A DNA stretch of 64,000 nucleotides from JBGPEQ01 sp050180895 (GCA_050180895.1 JBFXDS010000001.1:248001-312000), one strand, 5' to 3'; numbered from the stretch's first letter, positions 16,733 through 25,181 are shown. The notes: a model not told the origin generated them from the sequence alone. A program made the numbers and translations.

Positions 16733-17485
16733 ATGACCTTGTTCGGATACCGCGTGCCGATGGCGGCCTCGATCCTGGTCTGGTGCCTGCTGTGGGAGAT
16801 CGTCGGCCGCGCCGGGGTCATGTATCTGGTGCCGCCGTTCTCGGCCGTCCTGGTCGCCGTCGCCGAGCTGGTGCAGGTCGGCAAGTTCCAGGCGGCGACG
16901 GTGACGACGTTGCGCGCCTTCGTGACGGGCATGGCGCTGGCGATCGCCGTCGGGGTCTCGCTCGGCGTGCTGATGGGGCGCGTCGCCGCCGCCGACCGGC
17001 TGCTCGGCATGTGGGTCAATCTGTTCGTCAGCGCGCCGCTGTCGGCGCTGGTGCCGGTGCTGATGATCCTGTTCGGCATGGGCGAGAAGACGATCGTCGT
17101 CTCCGTCTTCCTGTTTGCCGTGTGGATCATCGCGCTCGACACCCGGGCCGGCGTCCGGCACGTCTCGACCTCGCTCATCGACATGGGCCGCTGCTACGGC
17201 GCCAGCCCGCAGCAGCTCTATACGCGGATCATCCTGTTGGCGGCCCTGCCGGAGATCCTGGCCGGGATCCGCCTCGGCCTGATCCGCGGCGTCAAGGGCG
17301 TCGTGATCGGCCAGCTCCTGGTCTCCATCATCGGCTATGGCGAGTTGTTCGAGCTCTATTCGCGCAACTTCCTGATGGAGGAGTTCTGGGCGCTGACGAT
17401 CCTGCTGTTCGCCTTCGCCATGGTGGTGTCCGAGTCGATCGCGATGATCGAGAAACGCATCGAATATTACGCGGGGGTCAGATGA
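16733..17485 (+). CDS. ABC transporter permease (NitT/TauT type), second
   Basis: The 250-residue permease has about six membrane segments; the EAA-type loop is GRCYGASPQQLYTRIILLAALPEILAGIRLGLIRGVKGVVIGQLL. Related to the first permease (WEIVG near the N-terminus, PPFSAV, LGVLMG) but clearly divergent. The importer thus has two different permeases flanking the ATPase gene. Its TGA overlaps the ATG of the hydrolase gene (ATGA), which ties that enzyme to the importer. Confidence 0.9.
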   Translation: MTLFGYRVPMAASILVWCLLWEIVGRAGVMYLVPPFSAVLVAVAELVQVGKFQAATVTTLRAFVTGMALAIAVGVSLGVLMGRVAAADRLLGMWVNLFVSAPLSALVPVLMILFGMGEKTIVVSVFLFAVWIIALDTRAGVRHVSTSLIDMGRCYGASPQQLYTRIILLAALPEILAGIRLGLIRGVKGVVIGQLLVSIIGYGELFELYSRNFLMEEFWALTILLFAFAMVVSESIAMIEKRIEYYAGVR

Positions 17486-18192
17486 CGAGCGTGACGGCCA
17501 GAGAGCGCAGATATCTCTTCGAACCGGAGCCGGTGCCGGCCTTGCCGGTGCGCGGCAGCGACAAGCTGTTTCCGGTGCATCGGATCTATTGCGTCGGCCG
17601 CAACTATGCCGAGCACGCCCGCGAGATGGGACACGATCCCAACCGCGAGCCGCCGTTCTTCTTCCAGAAGAACCCGGATTCGCTGATTCCCGGCAACGGC
17701 GATTTCCCCTATCCGCCGCGCTCTTCCGACGTGCACCACGAGTTCGAGATGGTGCTGGCGCTCGGCCGCGGCGGCTCCGACATCCCGGTCGAGGGCGCGC
17801 TCGATTGCGTCTACGGCTACGCCGTCGGCCTCGACATGACCCGGCGCGACCTGCAGGCCGAGGCCAAGAAGCTGGGCCGCCCCTGGGAGGTCGGCAAGGC
17901 GTTCGAGATGTCGGCGCCCTGCTCCGAGATCGTGCCGGCCGCGGCCATCGGCCATCCGGCGAAGGGCGCGGTCTGGCTCAAGGTGAACGGCGAGCTGCGG
18001 CAGCAGGGCGATCTGGCGCAGCTCATCTGGAGCGTGCCGGAGATCATCAGCCACCTGTCCGGCCTCTTCGCGCTCAAGCCCGGCGACCTGATCTTCTCGG
18101 GCACGCCCGCCGGCGTCGGCCCGGTGAAGCGCGGCGACAAGCTGCAGGGCGGCATCGACGGCATCGGCGAGATCACGGTGCGGGTCGTCTAG
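17482..18192 (+). CDS. Fumarylacetoacetate hydrolase-family protein (acylpyruvate hydrolase-like)
   Basis: The 236-residue enzyme cleaves C-C bonds of acylpyruvates or related diketo acids with a divalent metal. HRIYCVGRNYAEHAREMG, EPPFFFQKNPDSLIPG, the metal ligands in HHEFEMVLALG (two Glu) and VGLDMTRRDLQ (Asp), and the C-terminal KPGDLIFSGTPAGVGPVKRGD are all present. The FQKNPDSL and DMTRRDLQ blocks are like fumarylpyruvate hydrolases of gentisate catabolism. Overlap with the permease gene suggests that it acts on the imported compound or its product. The substrate is inferred. Confidence 0.9.
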   Translation: MTSVTARERRYLFEPEPVPALPVRGSDKLFPVHRIYCVGRNYAEHAREMGHDPNREPPFFFQKNPDSLIPGNGDFPYPPRSSDVHHEFEMVLALGRGGSDIPVEGALDCVYGYAVGLDMTRRDLQAEAKKLGRPWEVGKAFEMSAPCSEIVPAAAIGHPAKGAVWLKVNGELRQQGDLAQLIWSVPEIISHLSGLFALKPGDLIFSGTPAGVGPVKRGDKLQGGIDGIGEITVRVV

Positions 18193-18270
18193 CCGCGGGC
18201 GTCCATCTTCCTCGTTGCCGTGTCCGGTCCGGAAGGTCCATGCTGCCGGCCCGGCATGGGAGATGGAGCC

Positions 18271-19122
18271 ATGAGAACCATTCGAACGTTCGCGCTGTTG
18301 GCGGTCGCAGCCGCCGTTATGATGTCGTCGGTCCGTGCCGAGGAGGCGTGGCAGACGCTGCCGCCCTGGCCGCCCCTGCCGCCGGCGGCGGAGACAGCCT
18401 ATGCGCCGGTCAATGACATCGAGATGTACTACGCCGTCTACGGCGCCGGCGAGCCGCTGATCCTCCTGCATGGCGGCCTCGGCCACAGCGACGTGTGGGG
18501 CAACCAGATCCCGGCGCTTGCCGAGCGCTTCAAGGTAATCACGGCCGACAGCCGCGGCCATGGCCGCAGCACGCGCTCGGCGCAGCCCTATTCCTACGCG
18601 CTCATGGCCTCCGACGTGCTGGCGCTGATGGATCACCTGAAGATCGAGAAGGCGTCGATCCTCGGCTGGAGCGACGGCGGCATCATCGGCATCGACATCG
18701 CCATCAACCATCCCGAGCGGCTGAACAGGCTGTTCGCCTTCGGCGCCAACGTCAATGTCGCCGGCCTGCGCTCGGACATCGCCGACAGCGCCGTCTTCAA
18801 CAAGTACATCGAGGTGGCCGGACAGGACTACGTGCGCCTGTCGAAGACGCCGAAGGAATACGACGCCTTCGTCGCCCAGATCGGCGAGATGTGGGCGACG
18901 CAGCCCAACTACACGCCGGAGCAGCTGGGCAAGATCACCACACCCGTCGCCATCGCCGACGGCGAGCATGACGAAGGAATCCGGCAGGAGCACAACACGG
19001 AGATGGCGAACGCCATCCCCGGCGCCAAGCTGGTGATCCTGAAGGGCGTCAGCCACTTCGCCTTCGTGCAGAAGCCGGACGAGTTCAACCAGGCGGCCCT
19101 GGACTTCCTGCTGGCGAAATGA
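18271..19122 (+). CDS. Exported alpha/beta hydrolase
   Basis: The 283-residue protein opens with a signal peptide (MRTIRTFALLAVAAAVMMSSVRA) and continues with an alpha/beta-hydrolase fold: oxyanion region LILLHGGLGHSDVW, VITADSRGHGRS, nucleophile elbow GWSDGG (Ser), acid in IADGEHDEG and His in GVSHFAFVQ. The triad is complete. A start at 18271 is set by GGAG upstream and by the signal peptide. It lies 78 bp downstream of the hydrolase of the importer operon but has no obvious functional link. Substrate unknown. Confidence 0.86.
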   Translation: MRTIRTFALLAVAAAVMMSSVRAEEAWQTLPPWPPLPPAAETAYAPVNDIEMYYAVYGAGEPLILLHGGLGHSDVWGNQIPALAERFKVITADSRGHGRSTRSAQPYSYALMASDVLALMDHLKIEKASILGWSDGGIIGIDIAINHPERLNRLFAFGANVNVAGLRSDIADSAVFNKYIEVAGQDYVRLSKTPKEYDAFVAQIGEMWATQPNYTPEQLGKITTPVAIADGEHDEGIRQEHNTEMANAIPGAKLVILKGVSHFAFVQKPDEFNQAALDFLLAK

Positions 19123-19239
19123 CGCCGTTCGCGCGGACTGCCGGAGCGCCCTAGGGAGGCCCATGCGGTCGCCCTCCCGCCTGCGATGGCCCGAGGGGGA
19201 ACCATGCGGGGTCGCCCCTGCATCAAATAGGGTGGCGCG

Positions 19240-20232
19240 ATGACGGCCGGTCGTCTGATCCTCGTCACGGGCGCCACGGGCAAGGTGGGCCAAGCCTTCA
19301 TGCGCCGTCTGCTCGGCGATCCCGCGCATGGCGGCGACCGCATCCGCGCCCTCTGCCACAACCGGCTGCTGCCCGCGGGCGAGCGGGTCGAGGTCGTCCG
19401 CGGGTCCATCGCCGACCGCGCCGTGGTGGCGCGCGCCATGCACGACGTCACCCACGTGCTGCATCTCGCCACCTGCAAGGAGACGGCGGACGACGTCATG
19501 GACGTCGCGGTGAAGGGCCTGTTCTGGCTGCTCGAAGCGGCCCGCGCCGGCCCGCGCTTCCGCCGGTTCATCCTCATCGGCGGCGACGCCGCGCTCGGCC
19601 ATTTCTTCTATCCGCGGCCCGACCCCATCGCCGATGCCGTCGGACATTCGGCCTATCCCGGCTGCTACGCCCTCTCCAAGGTGCTCGAGGAGGTGATGCT
19701 CGAGCAGTACGGCATCCAGTACGATCTCGCCGGCTGCTGCCTGCGCGCGCCCTGGATCATGGAGAAGGACGACTTCAAGTACACCCTCTCCTTCGGCGAG
19801 GACGTGTTCGGCGGCCCGCGCTGGATCGACCTGGTCGGAGAGGGGCGCGCGGCCGAGTACTGCAAAACCGGCGCGGTTCCCCTCATGCTCGACGCCGACG
19901 GCGCGCCCATGCGCCGCAACTTCGTCCATGTCGAGGACCTGGCCGAGGCCGTCGTCGTCGCGCTCGATCATCCGGCCGCGCAGCGGCAGACCTTCAACAT
20001 CTGCATGGACGAGCCCGTTGACTACCGCGCCGTCGCCGACCATCTGAAACGGACGCGCGGCTTGCCGAGCGTCGAGATCGGGACGCCCTACCACGGCACG
20101 TGGCTGGACAACAGCAAGGCGAAGTTCCGGCTGGGCTGGCGGCCGCGCTACGATCTCGCGCGGCTGATCGACTCGGCCTACGACTATGTGCGCGCCGCCG
20201 ACGACCCGCGGAAGATCTGGTATCCCGGCTGA
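19240..20232 (+). CDS. NAD-dependent epimerase/dehydratase-family protein (extended SDR)
   Basis: The 330-residue Rossmann protein starts RLILVTGATGKVGQAF (GxxGxxG nucleotide site) and has HVLHLATCKET, an active-site YALSK (YxxxK) near residue 148, and FVHVEDLAEAVVVALDHP followed by NICMDEPVDYRAVADHL, as in nucleoside-diphosphate-sugar epimerases. The C-terminus LGWRPRYDLARLIDSAYDY is also typical. It is followed after 20 bp by a glyoxalase-fold gene in the same direction. Substrate unknown. Confidence 0.88.
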   Translation: MTAGRLILVTGATGKVGQAFMRRLLGDPAHGGDRIRALCHNRLLPAGERVEVVRGSIADRAVVARAMHDVTHVLHLATCKETADDVMDVAVKGLFWLLEAARAGPRFRRFILIGGDAALGHFFYPRPDPIADAVGHSAYPGCYALSKVLEEVMLEQYGIQYDLAGCCLRAPWIMEKDDFKYTLSFGEDVFGGPRWIDLVGEGRAAEYCKTGAVPLMLDADGAPMRRNFVHVEDLAEAVVVALDHPAAQRQTFNICMDEPVDYRAVADHLKRTRGLPSVEIGTPYHGTWLDNSKAKFRLGWRPRYDLARLIDSAYDYVRAADDPRKIWYPG

Positions 20233-20252
20233 CGGCAAGGGAGGAGACCGCG

Positions 20253-20663
20253 ATGGAGTATCACCAGGGCCGCCTCGTCGATCACGTCCACCTCATCGTC
20301 CGCGACCTCGAGGCGAGCAAGCGCTTCTATCGCACCGTCCTCGACGTGCTCGGCATCCCGGTCGGCGGCGACTCGGCCGAGTTCTTCTGGGCCGACGAGC
20401 TCTTCATCAGCGCCGGCGCCTCGCCGACCACGCGCCTGCACCTCGCCTTCCAGGCGAAGGACCGCGATACGGTCCTCCGTTTCCACGCCGCGGCGCTCGC
20501 CGCCGGCGGCCGCGACAATGGCGCGCCCGGCGAGCGCGACTACCATCCCGGCTATTACGGCGCCTTCGTGCTCGACCCCGACGGCAACAACATCGAGGCC
20601 GTGTTCCACGGCCCGGCCAACCGCTCGGCGCCCTCGGTCGTGGTGACGCCGGACGGATCGTGA
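20253..20663 (+). CDS. VOC (glyoxalase/dioxygenase-fold) protein
   Basis: The 136-residue protein has the vicinal-oxygen-chelate repeat: DHVHLIVRDLEASKRFYRTVLDVLGIPV at the N-terminus and YYGAFVLDPDGNNIEAVFHGP near the end, with candidate metal ligands His (DHVH), His (LHLAF) and Glu (IEAVF). AAGGGAGGAG precedes the ATG at 20253. It probably forms an operon with the upstream SDR gene. The activity cannot be assigned. Confidence 0.87.
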   Translation: MEYHQGRLVDHVHLIVRDLEASKRFYRTVLDVLGIPVGGDSAEFFWADELFISAGASPTTRLHLAFQAKDRDTVLRFHAAALAAGGRDNGAPGERDYHPGYYGAFVLDPDGNNIEAVFHGPANRSAPSVVVTPDGS

Positions 20664-20704
20664 CACGGCGTTCCGAGCCGCGGCTCATCTGCTGCATAAC
20701 GGGC

Positions 20705-20789
20705 GTGCGTCCTTCGACAAGCTCAGGATGAGGGGCAACCTTGGTGGCACCAAGAGAGACCCTCATCCTGAGCTTGTCGAAGGACGCAC
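20705..20789. repeat. Palindromic intergenic element, copy C
   Basis: Same element as at 2748, with the AAG/CTT arm variant (GACAAGCTC with GAGCTTGTC). The right flank CGAGCCGATCCCAGGCTC is close to the reverse complement of the left flank of copy F at 25680-25697, so the unit extends beyond the palindrome. It sits between convergent genes. Confidence 0.93.
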
Positions 20790-20854
20790 CGAGCCGATCC
20801 CAGGCTCTGATCGGCAAGATCTCCGCTTGAGGGAAGCCCTCGGGATCTCCCCGT

Positions 20855-21559
20855 TTATTTGAGCAGCACCGCCTTGCCGAACTCCTCCATGAGGAATTCG
20901 ACGGCCTCCTCGTCGCTCATCAGCTCGTCCGGGTCGCGGCCGAAGGCGATCCACCGCCGCCGGGCCTCCTCGATCAGCGCCTCCTGCATCTCCGCCAGCC
21001 TCGCGCGGTCGGCTTCGCCGGGTTCGCCCGCCGGCACGCCCTCGAGCAGGACCACGCCGGCCACCGCCTCGGCGGCGAGGTCGACATGGTCGCGGCCGAA
21101 GACGCGCATGAAGAAGGTCGGCGCGGGGTTGCCGTTCAGCTCGCTGCGGCGGACCGTCACCTGCACGGCGTCGACCATCGGCCCGCCGGCGACGAACGCG
21201 CGCGTGTCCGTCAACCAGGTGCCGAAGACGATATCGTCCTCGACCAGCACGCTGCCGTGCGCCTGGGGCGGCATGTTGGCCGCGGCATATTCGAGCGCCC
21301 GGTCGCGCGCCCGCGCCTCGTTCGGCAGCTCGCTCGCCGCGGCCAGGGCGGCGGCGTCGGCGGTCGCCGCCAGCTGCGCGCGCAGGGCGCTCTGGTGGCT
21401 GAGGTCGATGCCCAGCGCGGCAAACCCCAGGATGACCGTGAGGCAGAGGCCGACGAGCGGCAGGATGCCGCCGCGCTCGTCGCGGGCGAATGCCGGGATC
21501 GGCGCCGTGCGTCCTTCGACAGGCTCAGGATGAGGGTACTTTCTTTCTGCCACAAACAT
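20855..21559 (-). CDS. TadG-like pilus assembly protein (N-terminus formed by a repeat element)
   Basis: The 234-residue protein contains the Tad-pilus-type segment FARDERGGILPLVGLCLTVILGFAALGIDLS at about residues 24-54, a single membrane helix, followed by ALRAQLAATADAAALAAASEL, as in TadE/TadG-like Flp pilus proteins of the inner membrane. The C-terminal third is acidic and has no known motif. Residues 1-17 (MFVAERKYPHPEPVEGR) are encoded by palindromic element copy D: no ATG, GTG or TTG is available between the element and the membrane helix. AGGA nine bases before the ATG would be the ribosome-binding site, also within the element. It lies downstream of, and in line with, the TadE-like gene. 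Confidence 0.72.
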   Translation of the reverse strand: MFVAERKYPHPEPVEGRTAPIPAFARDERGGILPLVGLCLTVILGFAALGIDLSHQSALRAQLAATADAAALAAASELPNEARARDRALEYAAANMPPQAHGSVLVEDDIVFGTWLTDTRAFVAGGPMVDAVQVTVRRSELNGNPAPTFFMRVFGRDHVDLAAEAVAGVVLLEGVPAGEPGEADRARLAEMQEALIEEARRRWIAFGRDPDELMSDEEAVEFLMEEFGKAVLLK

Positions 21560-21591
21560 TCTCCCTCATCCTGAGCCTGTCGAAGGACGCA
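21508..21591. repeat. Palindromic intergenic element, copy D
   Basis: Same element as at 2748 with AGG/CCT arms. Its left flank (GGGATCGGCGCC) matches that of copy F. Unlike the other copies it overlaps the 5' end of a coding sequence, contributing start codon and first residues of the TadG-like gene on the minus strand. Confidence 0.93.
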
Positions 21592-21639
21592 ACATGGTCA
21601 TGCCAGCGATGCCAGCCGTCGGTCATGCGGCCCCGCCTG

Positions 21640-22044
21640 CTATTCCCGCAGCATGTGGAAGTCGACCGAGAGTTCGCCCTCCATGCCGAAACCCACCAGG
21701 TTGATCAGCGCCGCTTCCGCCTTCGGCACGCTGATGGTGACGCGGACGTCGCGCTCGCCCAGGTCCGGCAGGACGGCCGTGGCGGTGAAGGGCGCCGACC
21801 AGCCGGCCAGCCGCGCCTCGGCGTAGGCCTCGGCATCGGACTCCGTGGTCAGGTCGCCGACGGCGAGCCGCCGGGCGGTGTCGCGGGCCGTGTCGGTCAT
21901 GCGGGTCTGCAGCAGGAACAGCGAGCCGTATTGGATGATGCCGAGCAGCAGGCCGATCAACAGCGGCGCCACCAGCGCGAACTCCACGGCGCTGGCCCCG
22001 CGCCGGTCCCGCCACAGTCTGCCCAGAAGGTTGTGATCGCGCAT
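21640..22044 (-). CDS. TadE-like pilus assembly protein
   Basis: The 134-residue protein has a short cytoplasmic N-terminus LLGRLWRDRRGASAVEFALVAPLL with the classical RRGxxxVEFAL motif (GASAVEFAL) and one membrane helix (ALVAPLLIGLLLGIIQYGSLFL), followed by a periplasmic part starting TRMTDTARDTARRLAVGD. This is the minor pseudopilin TadE pattern, with glutamate five residues into the helix region as in pseudopilin-type processing. It is followed after 80 bp by the TadG-like gene. No tadA, tadB or cpaB lies in the window. Confidence 0.86.
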   Translation of the reverse strand: MRDHNLLGRLWRDRRGASAVEFALVAPLLIGLLLGIIQYGSLFLLQTRMTDTARDTARRLAVGDLTTESDAEAYAEARLAGWSAPFTATAVLPDLGERDVRVTISVPKAEAALINLVGFGMEGELSVDFHMLRE

Positions 22045-22285
22045 CGAACGCCCGCCCGCTCCGCCTGTGGATTAGACGGGCGGAGCGTTAAGGCGCGCTG
22101 ACGAAACGTGGTTAACGCGCGCTGCGGAGACCCGCCGCTGCGGACTACTGTTGAAGGACGCACGGGCGGACATGCCGCGTTGTTCGTCCCGCCGCAAAAT
22201 GACACTCGTTCCGCGGCCGTCGGGGACCGCAGAATGGCGCCGCGGTGCAGGCGGCGACAGCCGGCGAGGGAGGCGCGGAACGCAG

Positions 22286-23245
22286 GTGGGTTCGGTCCAA
22301 TTCCATGATGTCGCGCCGCCGGCGGACGATTTCCGCCAAGCCGTTCTCGACGGTCTGGCGCAGACGCCGAAGCGGTTGCCGAGCCGCTTCATCTATGACG
22401 AGCGCGGCTCGCGCCTGTTCGAGGCGATCCTGGAGGTGCCGGAATACTACGTGCCGCGGGTGGAGATGGCGCTGCTGCGCGCCCACGGCCGCGACATCGC
22501 CGGGCTCGCCGGCCCGCGCGCCTACGTCGTCGACTACGGCAGCGGCTCGAGCCGCAAGGCGCGTCTCCTGCTCGACGCGCTGGAGGAGCCGGCGGCCTAT
22601 GCCGCGATCGACATCTCGCGCGCGCATCTGCTGGCCGCGGCGGAGACGCTGGCCGCCGACTATCCGCGCCTGGAGGTGCACGCGGTCTGCGCCGACTTCC
22701 TGCGTCCCTTCGCTCTGCCGGAGCCGCGGCGGCGCGACGTCGGCGTCCGCCTCGGCTTCTTCCCCGGCTCCACCATCGGCAACATGACCGACGCGCAGCG
22801 CGCGCAGTTCCTGGCCGCGGCGCGCGCCGCGCTCGCCGGCGGCGCCCTCGTCGTCGGCGTCGACCTGAAGAAGGATCCGGCCGTGCTGCGCGCCGCCTAC
22901 AACGACGCCGCCGGCGCCAGCGCCGCCTTCAACACCAACATCCTCGCGCGCGCCAACCGCGAGCTCGGCGCCGATTTCGATCTCGCGGCGTTCCGCCACC
23001 GCGCCGAGTACGACGCCGCCCGCGGCCGCATGGAGATCGGCATCGAGAGCCTGAAGCCGCAGACCGTGCATGTCGGCGCTGCCGCGTTCCGCTTCGAGGC
23101 CGGCGAGGTCATCGTCACGCAGCACGCCCACAAGTTCACCGTCAAGGAGTTCCAGGCGGTGGCAACGACGGCCGGCTTCGCGCCGCGGCATGTCTGGACC
23201 GATGCGGACCGCATGTTCGCCATCCACTACCTGGCGGCGCCTTAG
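22286..23245 (+). CDS. egtD: L-histidine N-alpha-methyltransferase EgtD (ergothioneine synthesis)
   Basis: EgtD trimethylates histidine to hercynine with SAM, the first step of ergothioneine synthesis. The 319-residue product has TPKRLPSRFIYDERGSRLFEAI, EYYVPRVEMALL, YVVDYGSGSSRKARLLLDAL (SAM site), LGFFPGSTIGNM and VVGVDLKKDPAVLRAAYND, and ends SQKFTVKEFQ-like (HKFTVKEFQAVATTAGF) as in the family. A GTG at 22286 with GAGGGAGG upstream is my start; an ATG at 22151 would add 45 arginine-rich residues unlike the family. No egtB is adjacent here. Confidence 0.93.
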   Translation: MGSVQFHDVAPPADDFRQAVLDGLAQTPKRLPSRFIYDERGSRLFEAILEVPEYYVPRVEMALLRAHGRDIAGLAGPRAYVVDYGSGSSRKARLLLDALEEPAAYAAIDISRAHLLAAAETLAADYPRLEVHAVCADFLRPFALPEPRRRDVGVRLGFFPGSTIGNMTDAQRAQFLAAARAALAGGALVVGVDLKKDPAVLRAAYNDAAGASAAFNTNILARANRELGADFDLAAFRHRAEYDAARGRMEIGIESLKPQTVHVGAAAFRFEAGEVIVTQHAHKFTVKEFQAVATTAGFAPRHVWTDADRMFAIHYLAAP

Positions 23246-23294
23246 GTTTGTTGGACCTTCGGCATTCGGGAGCCGATAGGTTGCATGCCCGCCG

Positions 23295-23377
23295 TGCGTC
23301 CTTCGGCAAGCTCAGGATGAGGGTCTTTCTTCGTGCCACCAAGATTCTCCCTCATCCTGAGCTTGTCGAAGGACGCA
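23295..23377. repeat. Palindromic intergenic element, copy E
   Basis: Same element as at 2748. The left arm reads TTCGGCAAGCTC against GAGCTTGTCGAA: a single change that would be a G-U pair in RNA, the only imperfect stem position in this copy. Left flank TTGCATGCCCGCC and right flank CAGGATGGTCTTGCA resemble those of other copies. Confidence 0.92.
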
Positions 23378-23644
23378 GGATGGTCTTGCAGAGATGTGTG
23401 AACGCCCCGCAGGGGTAAGCAACTCGGAGAAGCGGGATCTCCCTTAGGTAGGGGCGAGGCGGTGCGACGATTGAGAGAGGCCGTCCAGTCGTCGCCGGGG
23501 GCAAGCCTATTTTCTTCGGCACTTTTCAGCGAGATGGTCGGCGGGGCATTCTGCTCCGGCCTCTGCATACCGACGGCTCCTATCGGTCGTTGCCGCTCCA
23601 GGCCGCACTATGGCTTGTCTCAACAACACAGGGAGGTAACCAGA
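23378..23644. other. Non-coding gap between element E and the GFA gene
   Basis: Together with element E and its left flank, about 400 bp separates egtD from the next gene. It should carry the promoter of the GFA gene; CAGGGAGG at about 23629 is its ribosome-binding site. No further gene or structure is seen. Confidence 0.4.
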
Positions 23645-24070
23645 ATGTCGAAGCTCATCACCGGCCGATGCCTCTGCGGCGCGGTCCGGTTCCAGTTCGA
23701 CCAGCCGCCGATCCTCGCGCGCGCCTGCTGGTGCCGGGACTGCCAGTATCTTGCGTCGGGCAACGCATCGATCAACGTGTTCTTCAAAACCGAGAGCTTC
23801 ACGCTCACGGGCGAGGTCGGCGAATATGTCAGCACGGCAGACAGCGGGAATGCCATGCGCCGCCGCTTCTGCCCCCGATGCGGCACGCCGCTGTTCAGCG
23901 AGGCGTTGAGCCGGCCCCATCTCATCGTCGTCCGGGCCGGGGCGTTGGACGATCCGGAGATCGGCCGCCCGGCGAGCGTCATCTGGACGGCATCGGCGCC
24001 GAACTGGGGGTTCGTCGACCGCGACCTGCCCAACTTCGAAGGTCAGCCCGCCCCGATCTCCGCGACATAG
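23645..24070 (+). CDS. GFA (glutathione-dependent formaldehyde-activating)-family protein
   Basis: The 141-residue protein is a Gfa/CENP-V-fold zinc protein: GRCLCGAVRFQF at the N-terminus, CWCRDCQYLASG in the middle, and RFCPRCGTPLFSE near residue 80 give the two-zinc cysteine set of the family. The tail GFVDRDLPNFEGQP is usual. True formaldehyde-glutathione activity is established for only a few members, so function stays open. It has a strong ribosome-binding site. Confidence 0.9.
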   Translation: MSKLITGRCLCGAVRFQFDQPPILARACWCRDCQYLASGNASINVFFKTESFTLTGEVGEYVSTADSGNAMRRRFCPRCGTPLFSEALSRPHLIVVRAGALDDPEIGRPASVIWTASAPNWGFVDRDLPNFEGQPAPISAT

Positions 24071-24137
24071 GTCCGATGTCCGCCGTTGCGGAAAACTGTA
24101 TGCTCGCGACGTCGTCGGACGATGCCGAAGGTGGGCT

Positions 24138-24695
24138 TTGAACGGGACGGCGCGGATCGTTCTTCTCAACGGGGTCGGCAGCGTGGGCAAGAGTTCCATC
24201 GCGCGGGCGTTGCAGACCATGACGCGCGAGCCTTTCCTGCACGTCCGGATGGATGCCTTCCTGGAGATGCTGCCCGAGGCCTATCAGGAGCATCCCGACG
24301 GCTTCGCCTACGAGGCCCGGCACGAAGAGGGGAAGCCGTCGGTCGTCATCCGCACCGGCCCGATCGGCGAGCGGACCATGCGGGGAATGCGCCACGCCAT
24401 CGCCGCCCTGGCCGCGCAGGGAAACGACCTCATCGTCGACGACGTCCTGCTGGACGGCGCGGCCGCGGACTATGCCGAACTTCTCGCCCCGTTCCGGCTC
24501 TTCAGGGTGGGCGTCTTCGCGCCGCTCGATGTCCTGGAAGCGCGCGAGCGTCAGCGCGGCGACCGGCTGATCGGGCTGGCGCGCTGGCAATATGACCGCG
24601 TGCACAAGGGCGCGACCTACGACCTGGAGATCGACGCGAGCACGGCCACGCCGATGGAGTGCGCGTGGCTGATCAAGGAAAAGTTCGGACTGTAG
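24138..24695 (+). CDS. Chloramphenicol phosphotransferase-like P-loop kinase
   Basis: The 185-residue product has Walker A GVGSVGKSSIARAL at residues 12-25, HVRMDAFLEMLPEAYQEHPDGF in the substrate region, DLIVDDVLLDG as Walker B-like strand and a lid segment LEARERQRGDRLIGLARWQYDRVHKG with the arginines typical of the CPT family. CPT kinases phosphorylate chloramphenicol or unknown small hydroxyl compounds; resistance should not be assumed. The TTG at 24138 is taken as start because it immediately precedes the first strand. Confidence 0.8.
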   Translation: MNGTARIVLLNGVGSVGKSSIARALQTMTREPFLHVRMDAFLEMLPEAYQEHPDGFAYEARHEEGKPSVVIRTGPIGERTMRGMRHAIAALAAQGNDLIVDDVLLDGAAADYAELLAPFRLFRVGVFAPLDVLEARERQRGDRLIGLARWQYDRVHKGATYDLEIDASTATPMECAWLIKEKFGL

Positions 24696-25181
24696 CAACG
24701 ACAGGGTCGTTGCCGCCCACCCTGTCGGACATCGTCCGCCGCAGGGATGGCCGCCTCTCATGCGTCATCCGGAGGCGTCCTCCGCGCGAGGGATTCCGCT
24801 TGACAGGTTCGCGTTATGTTCATACCATGTATTTTGGCTCGCTCGGCGTTCGCGGGCTTAGGTGTTTGACATCGTGGATAGGGACACCCGCAACCGATCG
24901 CGCCGCTTTCCGGCGGTTACGGAACGGCCGGTCACGACTCGGCGCGACGGCGGAAGCGGATCGAAAAGCAAGGCGTGGCACACATGATCGGTCAGTTCAC
25001 CCAGGCGTTAACTTCCTTTACATGGGGTCGTTGTTCACTTTTCGACGAAAAGGGATGGAAGGCTGACCTATCTCATCGGCGGTTACGCAGGATGAGGATG
25101 ATGAGGAGCGGAGACCAGCCGTCATACGTAAAATACGATAGGGTTGAATTTCGCGTTTTGCTGTTGGACGACCCCTCCGGC
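24696..25181. other. Intergenic stretch without a recognisable gene
   Basis: About 486 bp between the CPT-like kinase gene and the convergent OsmC gene. The part from about 24800 to 25150 looks less GC-rich than its surroundings and open frames crossing it have no family features. It may be a decayed gene or transferred remnant; I cannot decide. No palindromic element, tRNA or terminator was identified. Confidence 0.35.

Noticed and set aside
17467..20238. 923-residue minus-strand open frame
   Set aside because: It covers several plus-strand genes with strong motifs and has no recognisable domain.
24138..24695. Naming the P-loop kinase a chloramphenicol resistance gene
   Set aside because: The fold matches the CPT family but nothing shows the antibiotic as substrate.
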